NCBI GenBank assembly: GCA_018829205.1
Contig: JAHJUE010000028.1
Coordinates: 123,625 to 187,624, forward strand
Source: Bacteroidota bacterium
GTDB taxonomy: Bacteria; Bacteroidota; Ignavibacteria; Ignavibacteriales; Melioribacteraceae
DNA: 64,000 nt
Reading direction: 5' to 3'
Positions 19,239 to 28,439 of the stretch are shown here, piece by piece. Position 1 is the first letter of the stretch, and each line of letters starts with the position of its first letter. The notes under the pieces are model-generated. The model ran no database searches, was not told where the DNA came from, and worked only from the letters and a program-made list of their open reading frames with translations. Position numbers and translations under genes: made by a program.

Positions 19239-19328
19239 ATGATTAATACAATACAATATATAGTCTATTCGCAAATCGCTTTTAAAAGTCTGCAGAACAG
19301 AATTATCCGCCGACCTCGTAAGAGGTAA
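19239..19328 (+). CDS. Candidate arginine leader peptide upstream of argC
   Basis: This 29-codon ORF runs ATG 19239 to TAA 19326-19328, ending 62 bp before argC. The last nine residues are RIIRRPRKR: five Arg codons, all different (AGA, CGC, CGA, CGT, AGG). Such clustering directly in front of an arginine biosynthesis operon is what a ribosome-stalling leader peptide would show. ACCTC-GTAA-GAGGT at 19313-19326 is a 5-bp hairpin with a GNRA-type loop that spans the last Arg codons and touches the stop codon, so a stalled ribosome would disrupt it. Downstream there is only a weak A/T stem (AAAAT-AAT-ATTTT) before a T-run, with no strong terminator. Translation is unproven, and there is no Shine-Dalgarno if the transcript is leaderless. 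See findings. Confidence 0.5.
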   Translation: MINTIQYIVYSQIAFKSLQNRIIRRPRKR

Positions 19329-19390
19329 TAATTTAAACATCTAACCAAACAAATCATTTTAAAATAATATTTTTTTGAAGGGCAAATTAC

Positions 19391-20425
19391 ATGATTTCAG
19401 TTGGAATTATTGGCGGCAGCGGTTATACGGGAAAAAAATTAATTCATTTTTGCACTCAGCATTCATTTGTTGAGAATTTTGAAGTTTACGGTTTTTCAAA
19501 AGCGGGTGAAACATTATATAACCTGTTTCCCGATCTTGTAAATATAGCTGTAGACAAAATAATAAATTCGATAGAAGACATATCAGCGGAACACGATTTA
19601 TACTTTGTCGCTCTTCCACATGGTGAAGCGTTAAAGTACGTTCCTAAATTAATTGAGAGCGGGAAAAAAGTAATTGATCTCGGCGGCGATTATAGACTTG
19701 ATAGTGAAAATTTATATAGCGAATGGTATAAAAAAGAACATACATCGGCTGAATTATTAAATAATAAAACATACGGATTGGCCGATTATTACGGGATGTC
19801 CGATTACAATTCTAATTTAATCGCCAATCCAGGATGTTATCCTACTTCAATTTTATTAGCGCTTTTGCCTTTGGCAAAATATTATTCGCATGAAATACTC
19901 TCTGTAAGTTCGGTTTCATATTCGGGTACAAGCGGGGCAGGTAAATCTGCTAATCAGGATTTGCTTCTTTCGGAAATGGACGGAAACGTGAAAGCATATA
20001 ATGTTAACGCGCACAGACATCAACCTGAAATTATGCAGGAATTAAAAAAGAACGGTTTTAATTCTCCTTTTTCATTTACAACCCATTTGCTCCCCGCAGC
20101 GATTGGAATTTATTCAACTTCTGTTGTTCACCTAATAAACAATTTGGATGAAAAAGAAATTAATAGTCTTTATGAAGTTGTTTACAAAGAATCGCCGTTT
20201 GTCAGATTAAGAAATACTCCTCCAGAATTAAAGTGGGTGGCCGGTACAAACTTCTGCGATATAAATATTTCTATAAAGGGGAATTGCGCAGTAATTACAT
20301 CAACAATAGATAATTTAATAAAAGGGGCTTCGGGACAGGCAATTCAGAATATGAATAAAATTTATGGATGGGAAGAATCGGCAGGACTGCTTGTTAAGGG
20401 GGGTAATAATGTACAAGTTTATTAA
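19391..20425 (+). CDS. argC: N-acetyl-gamma-glutamyl-phosphate reductase
   Basis: ArgC reduces N-acetylglutamyl phosphate to the semialdehyde with NADPH, the third step of arginine synthesis. The 344-residue length is usual. The N-terminal nucleotide motif is VGIIGGSGYTGKKL. The catalytic Cys is residue 149 in IANPGCYPTS, and the downstream His-containing HRHQPEI and GTSGAGK segments fit the family. GAAGGG at 19377-19382 is the ribosome-binding site, 8 bases before ATG. It is the first structural gene of the operon, and argJ overlaps its end by 17 bp. Confidence 0.97.
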   Translation: MISVGIIGGSGYTGKKLIHFCTQHSFVENFEVYGFSKAGETLYNLFPDLVNIAVDKIINSIEDISAEHDLYFVALPHGEALKYVPKLIESGKKVIDLGGDYRLDSENLYSEWYKKEHTSAELLNNKTYGLADYYGMSDYNSNLIANPGCYPTSILLALLPLAKYYSHEILSVSSVSYSGTSGAGKSANQDLLLSEMDGNVKAYNVNAHRHQPEIMQELKKNGFNSPFSFTTHLLPAAIGIYSTSVVHLINNLDEKEINSLYEVVYKESPFVRLRNTPPELKWVAGTNFCDINISIKGNCAVITSTIDNLIKGASGQAIQNMNKIYGWEESAGLLVKGGNNVQVY

Positions 20426-21611
20426 TAACGGATCCGTAACATCGGCAAAGGGATTTTCCGCGGCCGGCATTTTCTGCGGAATAAAGAAGAAGAAAAAAGA
20501 TCTGGCGATTATATATTCTAGTGAACCGTGTACCGCGGCAGGAACTTTTACGTTAAATAAAGTTAAAGCTGCTCCATTATTAATTTCTCAAGAAATTATT
20601 AAATCCGGCAGCATGATTAACGCGGTATTAGTTAATTCCGGAAACGCCAATGCATGTACGGGAGAAGAAGGATTTAAAAACGCTGAACTTATGCAGAAAG
20701 AGTGCGCCGCAGAACTTTCAGTTAAACCTCAGAATGTTTTAATAAGCTCAACCGGAGTTATCGGTCAGCAAATGCCCATGGAAAACTTATTAAAAGGAAT
20801 AAACAGTATAAAGCCTTTTATGTCAAATGACGGCGGGCATGACGCGGCGGAAGCAATTATGACCACCGATACAAAACCGAAATCATTTGCAGTTAATGTT
20901 GAAATCGGAAATGATTCATTTACAATCGGAGCAATTTGCAAAGGAAGCGGAATGATTATGCCGAACATGGCCACCATGCTTGGTTTTATTACTACCGATG
21001 CGAAAATTGAAAAATCTTTGCTTCAGAAAATTCTGTTTAACGCTGTTGATGTTTCATTTAATAAAATTTCGGTCGACGGTGAAACCAGCACCAACGATAT
21101 GGTTACAATTATGGCCAACGGTTTGTCGGGAGTTGAAATTAATAACAATGAAATAATAAACGAATTTCAAAAAGCTCTTAACTCGGTATGTATCGAAATG
21201 GCAAAATCTATAATTTCCGATGGCGAAGGCGCCACAAAATTAATTACAATTAACGTGACAGGCGCAAACACTAAAAAAGACGCCGATCTTGTGGGTAAAT
21301 CATTATCAAATTCACCCTTGCTTAAAACAGCTATGTACGGCGAAGACGCAAACTGGGGAAGAATAATGTCCTCGGCCGGAATGAGCGGCGCCGAATTCAG
21401 CCCGGAAAAAGTAACAATAAAATTTGATGATCATGCTGTTCTGCTCCCCGATTATAAAATTGTAGTAGATGAATCTATTGCTTCCAAAATTTTGGCTAAA
21501 AAAGAATTAAATATAAACATTAATTTGAACGGCGGTCAATTTTCATCAACATGGTGGACATGCGATATGACCGAAGACTACATTAAAATAAATGCCCATT
21601 ATAGAACTTGA
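20409..21611 (+). CDS. argJ: Glutamate N-acetyltransferase (ornithine acetyltransferase)
   Basis: ArgJ moves the acetyl group from N-acetylornithine to glutamate, recycling acetyl in the cyclic pathway; some members also use acetyl-CoA. I start at ATG 20409 (400 residues, MYKFINNGSVTSAKGF), preceded by a strong AAGGGGGG; the frame is open 15 codons further up. The autoprocessing and nucleophile Thr is residue 189 in MPNMATMLGF, splitting the precursor into alpha and beta chains. NSGNANACTG and the DGEGATK segment are family signatures. It overlaps argC by 17 bp. Confidence 0.96.
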   Translation: MYKFINNGSVTSAKGFSAAGIFCGIKKKKKDLAIIYSSEPCTAAGTFTLNKVKAAPLLISQEIIKSGSMINAVLVNSGNANACTGEEGFKNAELMQKECAAELSVKPQNVLISSTGVIGQQMPMENLLKGINSIKPFMSNDGGHDAAEAIMTTDTKPKSFAVNVEIGNDSFTIGAICKGSGMIMPNMATMLGFITTDAKIEKSLLQKILFNAVDVSFNKISVDGETSTNDMVTIMANGLSGVEINNNEIINEFQKALNSVCIEMAKSIISDGEGATKLITINVTGANTKKDADLVGKSLSNSPLLKTAMYGEDANWGRIMSSAGMSGAEFSPEKVTIKFDDHAVLLPDYKIVVDESIASKILAKKELNININLNGGQFSSTWWTCDMTEDYIKINAHYRT

Positions 21612-21619
21612 GGTGTTTT

Positions 21620-22402
21620 ATGAAAACAGCGGTACTTAAAATAAGCGGAAAAGCTCTCGATCATTTTCTTGAAAGTGACGATTGGAAATATACATTGGAA
21701 AAACTTAATAAAGTTTATGACGGAATTGTAATTGTTCACGGAGCGGGCAAAGGAATAAGCGAATGGTCGCAGGCATTGGGACATGAGGTAAAGTTCCTAG
21801 ACGGACAAAGAGTTTCGACTAAAGAAGTTGTTGACGTTGTAGCCGCAGTGCAGGCAGGTATTATTAATTCGAAAATTGTAAGCAGATTAAACGCTTTTGA
21901 TGTTCACGCTACCGGATTAACAGGAATTGACAGGGGAAGTTTTATTGCCGAAAGGGTGGATGAAAATTTAGGATTTGTAGGAATACCAAAACAGGTAAAA
22001 GACGTCAACTGGATTTTCAATTTATTGAATGAAAATGTAGTGCCTGTGTTCTCAAGTTTATGCAGAGACATTGAAGGAAATTTAATAAATGTTAATGCTG
22101 ATTTTTTTACAGAATTAATCGCTTCTTCATTAAACGCCGAAAGTGTTTTTTTTATGTCGGATGTTAGCGGAGTTTTAATTAAAGGCGATTTTGTAAAAAC
22201 AATAAATCAAAACGAAATTATGGAAGGAATAGACAACGGCGAGATTACAGGAGGTATGATTCCTAAATTAAAAAGCTGTATTGAACTTTTGAATAAAGGG
22301 ATTCAGAAAATCTGGATCGGTTCAATAAACATGGAGAATATTTTTGATGACACCGCAGAAGAAAGTACAGGAACATGGATCATTCAATCCTCACAATGCT
22401 GA
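21620..22402 (+). CDS. argB: Acetylglutamate kinase
   Basis: ArgB phosphorylates N-acetylglutamate, the committed step. From ATG 21620 (GAGG at 21610-21613) it has 260 residues, short like the unregulated E. coli/Bacteroidota type without the N-terminal helix that gives arginine feedback inhibition. Motifs are VLKISGKAL at the start, IVIVHGAGKGIS, INVNADFFTELIASSLNAE and the Lys-containing GGMIPKLKSC. The absence of the regulatory helix suggests that control here is mainly at the gene-expression level. The argD frame begins inside its last 56 bp. Confidence 0.93.
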   Translation: MKTAVLKISGKALDHFLESDDWKYTLEKLNKVYDGIVIVHGAGKGISEWSQALGHEVKFLDGQRVSTKEVVDVVAAVQAGIINSKIVSRLNAFDVHATGLTGIDRGSFIAERVDENLGFVGIPKQVKDVNWIFNLLNENVVPVFSSLCRDIEGNLINVNADFFTELIASSLNAESVFFMSDVSGVLIKGDFVKTINQNEIMEGIDNGEITGGMIPKLKSCIELLNKGIQKIWIGSINMENIFDDTAEESTGTWIIQSSQC

Positions 22403-23564
22403 TGATGAACATGATTACTTATTAAAAAATTATGCGAGATTTCCCGTTGAATTTATAAGGGGCGAAGGCGCGTATTTATACGATAACGACGGAAAAGAAT
22501 ACCTCGATTTTTTAAGCGGAATTGCAGTTACGGGTTTCGGGCATAATCACCCTGAAATTAAATCCGCAGTCGACAATCAGCTTAACCAATTATGGCATGT
22601 ATCAAATTTATTTGAAAGCGGAGGTCAAAAAACTCTTGCCTCAAAATTAGCCGAGAGATCGGGACTCGATTATGTTTTCTTCTGCAATTCAGGAAGCGAA
22701 GCCAATGAAGCCGCAATTAAATTAACAAGGAAATGGGGAAAAGAAAGAAGTCACATTATAACTGCAATCGGCGGATTTCACGGAAGAACAATGGGAAGCC
22801 TTTCGGCAACAGCGCAATTTAAAGTCTGGAACGGTTTTTTCCCCCTTACACCGGGATTTATTTACGCTCAGTACGGTGACATGGATTCAATAGAAAATTC
22901 GTACGGGAAAGATGTAGCTGCGGTTATGATTGAACCGATACAGGGAGAAAACGGAATAATTCTTCCGCCGGATAATTTCTTAAAAAACCTGCGCGATTTC
23001 TGCGATGAAAAAAACATTCTATTAATTTTTGATGAAATACAAACCGGAATAGGAAGAACCGGGAAGTTTTTCGCATTTGAACACGATAACGTTAAACCCG
23101 ATATTGTTACACTCGCAAAAGGTATCGCAAACGGACTCCCCCTCGGCGCGGCAATATGTTCAAAAAAAGTAGGCGATGTTATTAAACCCGGCGATCACGG
23201 CTCAACTTTCGGGGGTAATCCATTGGCAATTTCATCGGCAAATAAAGTTGTTGATTTAATAGATGAAAAATTATTACAACATATATCCGATGCGGGAGAA
23301 AAAATAGTTCAGTCGATTATTTCATTAAATGAAAATTCAATAAAAGAAGTAAGAGCAAAAGGATTAATGATAGGCGTTGAATTTAATGAAAAGGTATCGG
23401 CAAAATCGGTTTCGGCCGAATTATTAAATAACGGAGTTATTACCTGCACAGCAGGCGAAAATGTATTAAGACTTTTACCGCCTTATATTATTACGGAGCT
23501 GGAAATTATCAAATTTTTGCATAAATTTGCAGAAGTATTATCCATAATCAAACTAGGTAGGTAA
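22347..23564 (+). CDS. argD: Acetylornithine aminotransferase
   Basis: This is a class III PLP aminotransferase that makes N-acetylornithine from the semialdehyde with glutamate. The start is ATG 22347, inside argB by 56 bp; no later in-frame ATG precedes the conserved YARFPVEFIRGEGAYLYD. Length is 405 residues. The PLP Lys is residue 258 in TLAKGIANGLPLG, with the LLIFDEIQTGIGRTG motif before it and the SGSEANEAAIKL phosphate-binding segment upstream. The long overlap implies tight coupling with argB. Confidence 0.95.
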   Translation: MTPQKKVQEHGSFNPHNADDEHDYLLKNYARFPVEFIRGEGAYLYDNDGKEYLDFLSGIAVTGFGHNHPEIKSAVDNQLNQLWHVSNLFESGGQKTLASKLAERSGLDYVFFCNSGSEANEAAIKLTRKWGKERSHIITAIGGFHGRTMGSLSATAQFKVWNGFFPLTPGFIYAQYGDMDSIENSYGKDVAAVMIEPIQGENGIILPPDNFLKNLRDFCDEKNILLIFDEIQTGIGRTGKFFAFEHDNVKPDIVTLAKGIANGLPLGAAICSKKVGDVIKPGDHGSTFGGNPLAISSANKVVDLIDEKLLQHISDAGEKIVQSIISLNENSIKEVRAKGLMIGVEFNEKVSAKSVSAELLNNGVITCTAGENVLRLLPPYIITELEIIKFLHKFAEVLSIIKLGR

Positions 23565-23566
23565 AA

Positions 23567-24034
23567 ATGTCGGCAAAACTAAAAAGACAGCACAAAATTA
23601 AAGAGTTGTTAAACTCTAAAATGATAAGCAGCCACGAACAATTAATTCAGCTTTTAAAAAGCGAAGAAATAAGAATTACTCAGGCTACATTAAGCCGCGA
23701 TTTCGCGGAGCTGGGAGTTGTTCGTACATTCACAAATTACGGCACCCGTTATGTATTAAGTCCCGAAGAATCCGGAAATCAAATAGCGAGATTAATAGGT
23801 TTTGAAATTCTAAGCGTGGAATATAATGAAGCTCTTATTGTTGTAAGAACCCTGGCAGGAAGAGCGCAGGGAGTTGCGCATTTTATTGACAGATTAAACA
23901 AACATGAAATTCTCGGCACAGTTGCCGGCGACGATACAATGCTTGTAATACCTTCTTCAACCGCGCATATGAAAAAGGTTATAGATTTTATAAACGATTT
24001 AATGACCGAAAAACCCGGTCACAAATATAAATAA
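23567..24034 (+). CDS. argR: Arginine repressor
   Basis: ArgR binds ARG-box operators as an arginine-bound hexamer. The protein is 155 residues. The N-terminal winged helix contains EEIRITQATLSRDFAELGVVRTF, with the canonical recognition helix Q-A-T-L-S-R-D. The C-terminal trimerisation and ligand domain has the GDDT motif (GTVAGDDTMLVIPS) whose acidic residues bind arginine. It begins 2 bp after argD. Its place inside the operon suggests autoregulation through sites upstream of argC. Confidence 0.96.
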   Translation: MSAKLKRQHKIKELLNSKMISSHEQLIQLLKSEEIRITQATLSRDFAELGVVRTFTNYGTRYVLSPEESGNQIARLIGFEILSVEYNEALIVVRTLAGRAQGVAHFIDRLNKHEILGTVAGDDTMLVIPSSTAHMKKVIDFINDLMTEKPGHKYK

Positions 24035-24047
24035 AGGAGATGAGTAA

Positions 24048-25262
24048 GTGCCTCAATCAAAAATTGCTGTAGCTTACAGCGGCGGACTAGATACATCAGT
24101 AATGGTTAAATGGTTAAGTGAAAAGTTTGACGCTGAAATTATTACCGTAACAGGTAACCTTGGACAAATTTCGGAACTTGAAGGACTTGAAGAAAAAGCG
24201 GCAAAGTCCGGCGCGGTAAAGTCAATTATAAAAGATTTGAGGCATGAATTTGTGACCGAATATGTTTGGAAAGCTTTAAAAGCGGGAGCATTGTACGAAG
24301 GAACGTATCCTCTTGCAACCGCAATAGGACGTCCGCTTTTGGCAAAATTACTGGCCGAAGCCGCCGTTGAAGAAGGAGCAGAATTTGTTTCGCACGGATG
24401 CACAGGCAAAGGAAACGATCAGGTGCGTTTTGAAGTCGCAGTTCAAACACTTGCCCCGCATTTAAGTATTATTGCTCCATTAAGATTCTGGGAATTTAAA
24501 AGCAGGGAAGATGAAATTGATTACGCGATTGCGAATAATATTCCCGTTAAAGTAACTAAAGATTCACCTTATTCGATAGATGAAAACGTTTGGGGAATAG
24601 CAATTGAATGCGGCGTGCTTGAAGATCCTACCGTGGCACCGCCGGAAGATGCGTATCAAATTACTACTAATCCCAAATACGCGCCCGATGAAGCGGAGAC
24701 TATTACAATAAATTTTGAACAGGGAATACCCTACGGATTAAATAATGAATTAATTGGACCGGTTGAGCTTCTTGAAAAATTAAATATTATTGGAGGTAAA
24801 CACGGAATTGGCAGAATGGATATGATTGAAAACCGTGTTGTAGGAATTAAATCAAGAGAAATTTATGAAGCTCCGGCTGCAATTATTCTTCATAAAGCTC
24901 ATCATGAACTTGAAAAATTAATTATGGATAAAGAAAGTTTCAGATATAAACAGGAAGTTTCAAATAAAGTAGCGAACTTAATTTATGACGGTTTGTGGTT
25001 CTCCCCTCTGTTCGATTCTTTAACGGCGTTTGTTGACTCAACTCAGAAAAATTTAACCGGCGAAGTTAAACTAGAGTTATATAAAGGCAATGTTACCGTA
25101 TTGTCAAGAAATTCGGTATTCAGCCTTTATAATATGAATTTGGCAACCTATACAAGCGCGGATACATTTGATCATAAAGCCAGCGAAGGTTTTATAAAGA
25201 TTTACGGACTGCCGTATAAAACCATGTCTGAAATTAAATTAAAAAATGTCGGAGTATTATAA
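24048..25262 (+). CDS. argG: Argininosuccinate synthase
   Basis: ArgG condenses citrulline and aspartate with ATP. The 404-residue protein has the N-type ATP pyrophosphatase P-loop [16 protein letters not shown], then [14 protein letters not shown] and [14 protein letters not shown], all family signatures. The start is GTG 24048 with AAGGAG at 24034-24039; an out-of-frame ATG at 24040 reaches a stop quickly. It follows argR by 13 bp, and argH starts at the next base after its stop. Confidence 0.97.
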   Translation: MPQSKIAVAYSGGLDTSVMVKWLSEKFDAEIITVTGNLGQISELEGLEEKAAKSGAVKSIIKDLRHEFVTEYVWKALKAGALYEGTYPLATAIGRPLLAKLLAEAAVEEGAEFVSHGCTGKGNDQVRFEVAVQTLAPHLSIIAPLRFWEFKSREDEIDYAIANNIPVKVTKDSPYSIDENVWGIAIECGVLEDPTVAPPEDAYQITTNPKYAPDEAETITINFEQGIPYGLNNELIGPVELLEKLNIIGGKHGIGRMDMIENRVVGIKSREIYEAPAAIILHKAHHELEKLIMDKESFRYKQEVSNKVANLIYDGLWFSPLFDSLTAFVDSTQKNLTGEVKLELYKGNVTVLSRNSVFSLYNMNLATYTSADTFDHKASEGFIKIYGLPYKTMSEIKLKNVGVL

Positions 25263-26633
25263 TTGCTTTGGGGCGGAAGATTTAAGGGAAAATTAGATGA
25301 CAGCGCTTTAAAATTTTCATCCTCGCTTGGATTTGATATCAACTTAATTGATGAAGATATTACTGTAAGCAGGGTGCATGCCGAAATGCTGTTTAAGGTT
25401 GGTTTAATTACCGAAGACGAATATAAAAAAATTGATGCCGGATTAATCCAAATCCAAACCGAATACAGGGAAGGATTGTGGAAGCCGGAAGCTTCAAAGC
25501 ATGAAGATATTCACTCGGCAATTGAATACAGGCTTTCCGAATTAATTGGAGAGGCTACGGGAAAACTGCATACGGGCAGAAGCAGAAATGACCAAGTTGC
25601 AACAGGTATGAGACTGTGGATTAAAAATGTTTTAAATACAGTTACAGAAGAATTAATTATTCTTCAGCAAATATTATTAAAAGTTTCTGAGAAACATATT
25701 GAAACATTAATTCCCGGTTATACTCATCTGCAGAGAGCGCAGCCTGTTTCATTATCGCATCATTTCCTTGCATATGTTGAAATGGTTGAACGTGATAAAA
25801 AAAGAATTGAGTTTGTAGGTAATGAAGCCGATCAATCGCCTTTAGGCTCAGGAGCTTTAGCAGGCTCAACTCTTCCGCTTGATAGTTTTTTTACGTCTGA
25901 TAAATTTGGTTTTTCTTCCCCCTGCAGAAACAGTCTTGATGCCGTATCAGACAGAGATTTTATTTTAGATTCTCTGAATTGCTGCTCTATAGGAATGATG
26001 CACCTAAGCAGACTGGCTGAAGAATTAATTCTCTGGTCGACTGAAGAGTGGAAATTTATAAAACTTTCGGACGAGTTTACAACCGGTTCTTCATTAATGC
26101 CCCAGAAAAAAAATCCGGATTTAGCCGAATTGATAAGAGGCAAAACCGGAAGAGTGTTCGCTAACCAATTTGCATTGCTGACTTCCTTAAAAGCGCTGCC
26201 CTTAAGTTATAACCGTGATATGCAGGAAGATAAGGAGCCGGTTTTTGACTCTTTCGATACATATATAAACAGCATCAAAATCGCTTCACAAATGATTGCA
26301 ACTATGAGTATTAATAAAAGCAGATTTGAAAAGGAATTGGAAAACGGGTTTATACTTGCTACGGATCTTGCCGATTGGCTTGTTCTAAAAGGAATTCCTT
26401 TCAGAGAAGCGCATAATATAGTCGGCAGACTCGTAACATACTGCGAAGAAAAAAACATTACTTTTAAAGATGTTGGAATTAATGATTTAAAATTAATACA
26501 TGAAATATTTACAGAAGACGCGTTAAATTGTTTTGATATAAAAAGCTCGCTTAAAAGAAAATTAACTTTCGGCTCGCCAAATCCTGAATTGGTTGAAAAA
26601 CAAATTAATAAATGGATAGAAAAGCTGGGTTAA
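25263..26633 (+). CDS. argH: Argininosuccinate lyase
   Basis: ArgH splits argininosuccinate into arginine and fumarate, the last step. It has 456 residues with the fumarase-superfamily signature GSSLMPQKKNPDLAELIRGK (catalytic Ser near residue 280), HTGRSRNDQVATGMRLW and the His of TLIPGYTHLQRAQP. The start is TTG 25263, immediately after the argG stop (LWGGRFKGKL is the conserved N-terminus), so translation is coupled. It ends the arginine operon; no carbamoyltransferase gene (argF) is present in the window. Confidence 0.97.
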   Translation: MLWGGRFKGKLDDSALKFSSSLGFDINLIDEDITVSRVHAEMLFKVGLITEDEYKKIDAGLIQIQTEYREGLWKPEASKHEDIHSAIEYRLSELIGEATGKLHTGRSRNDQVATGMRLWIKNVLNTVTEELIILQQILLKVSEKHIETLIPGYTHLQRAQPVSLSHHFLAYVEMVERDKKRIEFVGNEADQSPLGSGALAGSTLPLDSFFTSDKFGFSSPCRNSLDAVSDRDFILDSLNCCSIGMMHLSRLAEELILWSTEEWKFIKLSDEFTTGSSLMPQKKNPDLAELIRGKTGRVFANQFALLTSLKALPLSYNRDMQEDKEPVFDSFDTYINSIKIASQMIATMSINKSRFEKELENGFILATDLADWLVLKGIPFREAHNIVGRLVTYCEEKNITFKDVGINDLKLIHEIFTEDALNCFDIKSSLKRKLTFGSPNPELVEKQINKWIEKLG

Positions 26634-26682
26634 AAAATGTTATACAGGTATTAAAGTTTGTGCGTATTAATGTATTATTGAA

Positions 26683-27075
26683 TTACAGAAGAGAAAGAGA
26701 AATCTTTAATGATTTATCAACTTCGAGTATTTTGTTTTTGTCAATTGATCCAAACTTTGTAAGTAATCTTTCCTCTTTATCAACGGTTCTTATCTGGCCG
26801 CAGTCAATATAGCTGTCTTCTAATATTCCCCCTTCACCTTTCTTTAGAAATATCATTATTGGCAAGGGTTTTGTTATTTCTTTTGCGCTTGAGATTGGAG
26901 CAATAATTGTGACGGGACTGAATTTGTTTCCAATATCATTTTGAATAATTACAGCTGGTCTTGCTTTTCCAATTTCTTTACCGACAATTGGATCAAGGTT
27001 TACAAGGTATACATCACCTCGAAGGAGAGGAAAAATGATTCCGGTTTTATTCTTTATCGGCATATTTCCATTCAC
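26683..27075 (-). CDS. MazF/PemK-type endoribonuclease toxin
   Basis: The core LRGDVYLVNLDPIVGKEIGKARPAVIIQND is the PemK/MazF fold, including the R-G-D-V/I-Y-x-V start and the KxRPAVI strand with the catalytic Arg. These toxins cleave mRNA at short sequences. Two starts are possible (27075 and 27063), both inside the antitoxin gene's 3' end. About 18 residues precede the usual MazF N-terminus, so a later start cannot be excluded. It lies convergent to argH. Confidence 0.9.
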   Translation of the reverse strand: MNGNMPIKNKTGIIFPLLRGDVYLVNLDPIVGKEIGKARPAVIIQNDIGNKFSPVTIIAPISSAKEITKPLPIMIFLKKGEGGILEDSYIDCGQIRTVDKEERLLTKFGSIDKNKILEVDKSLKISLSLL

Positions 27076-27301
27076 TTTGAGATTTTAGATAATAATCATA
27101 ATTGGCTTTATAACCGGCTTCAAGTTCCTTCTCAATTTTCTCTTTCTCAATTTCGTCAATATAATTTATTAATGCTTTACGAGCAATTTCACTAACAGTT
27201 AATTTAGTCTGTTTTGAAATTTGATTGACTTTATTTGATAATTCAGGGTTGACAAAAAAACTTAATCTTTCTTTTTTGCTTTTAATTTGCACAGAAGACA
27301 T
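27047..27301 (-). CDS. Ribbon-helix-helix (CopG-like) antitoxin
   Basis: This is an 84-residue antitoxin partner of the MazF-type toxin. Residues 1-50 form the DNA-binding RHH fold (RLSFFVNPELSNKVNQISKQ, then TVSEIARKALINYI). The Lys/Glu-rich C-terminus (KEKIEKELEAGY) should wrap the toxin. The gene precedes and overlaps the toxin gene, the normal order, and probably represses its own promoter through the repeats at 27339-27374. Confidence 0.85.
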   Translation of the reverse strand: MSSVQIKSKKERLSFFVNPELSNKVNQISKQTKLTVSEIARKALINYIDEIEKEKIEKELEAGYKANYDYYLKSQSEWKYADKE

Positions 27302-27338
27302 AATTTCTCCTTTGACTTCTAAATATTATCGCAAAGTT

Positions 27339-27374
27339 GTGCAAATATATGTGTATAATCAAGTGTAATATTAT
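27339..27374 (-). promoter_or_regulatory. 12-bp periodic repeats upstream of the antitoxin, candidate operator
   Basis: On the plus strand GTG(C/T) recurs at 27339, 27351 and 27363, exactly 12 bp apart, each followed by an A/T-rich stretch. This lies 38-73 bp upstream of the antitoxin start. RHH repressors often bind short repeats at about one helical turn. Confidence 0.35.
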
Positions 27375-27479
27375 GAGTAAAATATTGTGGTCAACAGATT
27401 AAAATAATAAAACAATCCGGCGGAAAATTTCCGAGCGGCGGGTTATTTTAAAGAACGTTGAACTTAAAAAAACTGTAAT

Positions 27480-28229
27480 CTATTTTTCTTCCTTTAGATA
27501 TTTTTTCAAATCGATATTTAACTCATTTATTCCTTGTGCTATAAGTCCCGCGACTATTTCAGCCCCGTATTCTGAAAAATGAGTGTTATCGTCAAGTCCG
27601 CTAGGATAGTTAACATACTTGCCCGGTTCAAGTATAAGAAATAATTCTTTTGACTTTTCTTCCCCCAAATTAATTAATAACTCTTTGCTTTTTTTATGAA
27701 GGTCAATTAATGGAACGTTAAATTCCTCGGCAACATTTCTTACCAAATCGGGATATTCTCCGTGAACATCATAAAATACTCCTTTATCATTAAATCTTCT
27801 GCGAACAACCGGAGTAATTAATACAGGCAATGCATTTCTGCTTCTTGTTTCAGTTACAAATTTTTTAAGATTATTATTAAAATCATCTGGAGGTGTATAC
27901 CTGTCAAGTTTTTGTTTCGATTGGTCATTATGCCCGAATTGAATTAAAACATAATCTCCCTGATTTAAATTATTAATAATATCCTGCCAGCGTCCTTCAT
28001 TAATAAACGTGCGTGTGCTTCTGCCGTTCCGAGCCCTGTTATCAATTTTAATATTACCGTTTAAGAATAAATCCAACTTTTCGCCCCACCCTGTTTCAGG
28101 TTTTTTCTCGGTAAGTTTTTCCGCAATTGTTGAATCTCCCGTTAGGTAAATTGTAGGAATTTTTTCCTGAACAAAGCCGTATAAAATAATAACCGTAACC
28201 AGCAAAGCAAATTTCTTAATAGAATACAC
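27480..28229 (-). CDS. SGNH/GDSL hydrolase, rhamnogalacturonan acetylesterase-like
   Basis: This 249-residue secreted esterase begins with a hydrophobic signal segment (KKFALLVTVIILYGFV). Block I is IYLTGDSTIAEK with the catalytic Ser, block II NRARNGRSTRTF, block III LIQFGHNDQ and block V DDNTHFSEYGAEIVAGLI with the Asp/His pair, the order of the rhamnogalacturonan acetylesterase group. It probably removes acetyl groups from plant-type or microbial polysaccharides outside the inner membrane. The start is GTG 28229. No polysaccharide-utilisation partners lie next to it. Confidence 0.85.
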   Translation of the reverse strand: MYSIKKFALLVTVIILYGFVQEKIPTIYLTGDSTIAEKLTEKKPETGWGEKLDLFLNGNIKIDNRARNGRSTRTFINEGRWQDIINNLNQGDYVLIQFGHNDQSKQKLDRYTPPDDFNNNLKKFVTETRSRNALPVLITPVVRRRFNDKGVFYDVHGEYPDLVRNVAEEFNVPLIDLHKKSKELLINLGEEKSKELFLILEPGKYVNYPSGLDDNTHFSEYGAEIVAGLIAQGINELNIDLKKYLKEEK

Positions 28230-28366
28230 CCAATTGTAATAAACTATTTGACCGAATATAAATATTGTTTTAAAAAATCCTAATTGAGTTAAAGTTAAAC
28301 ATCATTTACAAAAATATTTCTGTTTATCCTGTTTTAATAATAAACTCAATTAGCTATATTTGCAGT

Positions 28367-28424
<58 letters not shown>

Positions 28425-28439
<15 letters not shown>

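Noticed and set aside
19350..19378. Classical terminator between the Arg leader ORF and argC
   Set aside because: Only an A/T stem (AAAAT-AAT-ATTTT) before the T-run is present; too weak to call a terminator, so any attenuation mechanism stays open.
26207..26458. Minus-strand ORFs inside argH and other arg genes
   Set aside because: Shadows of well-supported genes without their own motifs.
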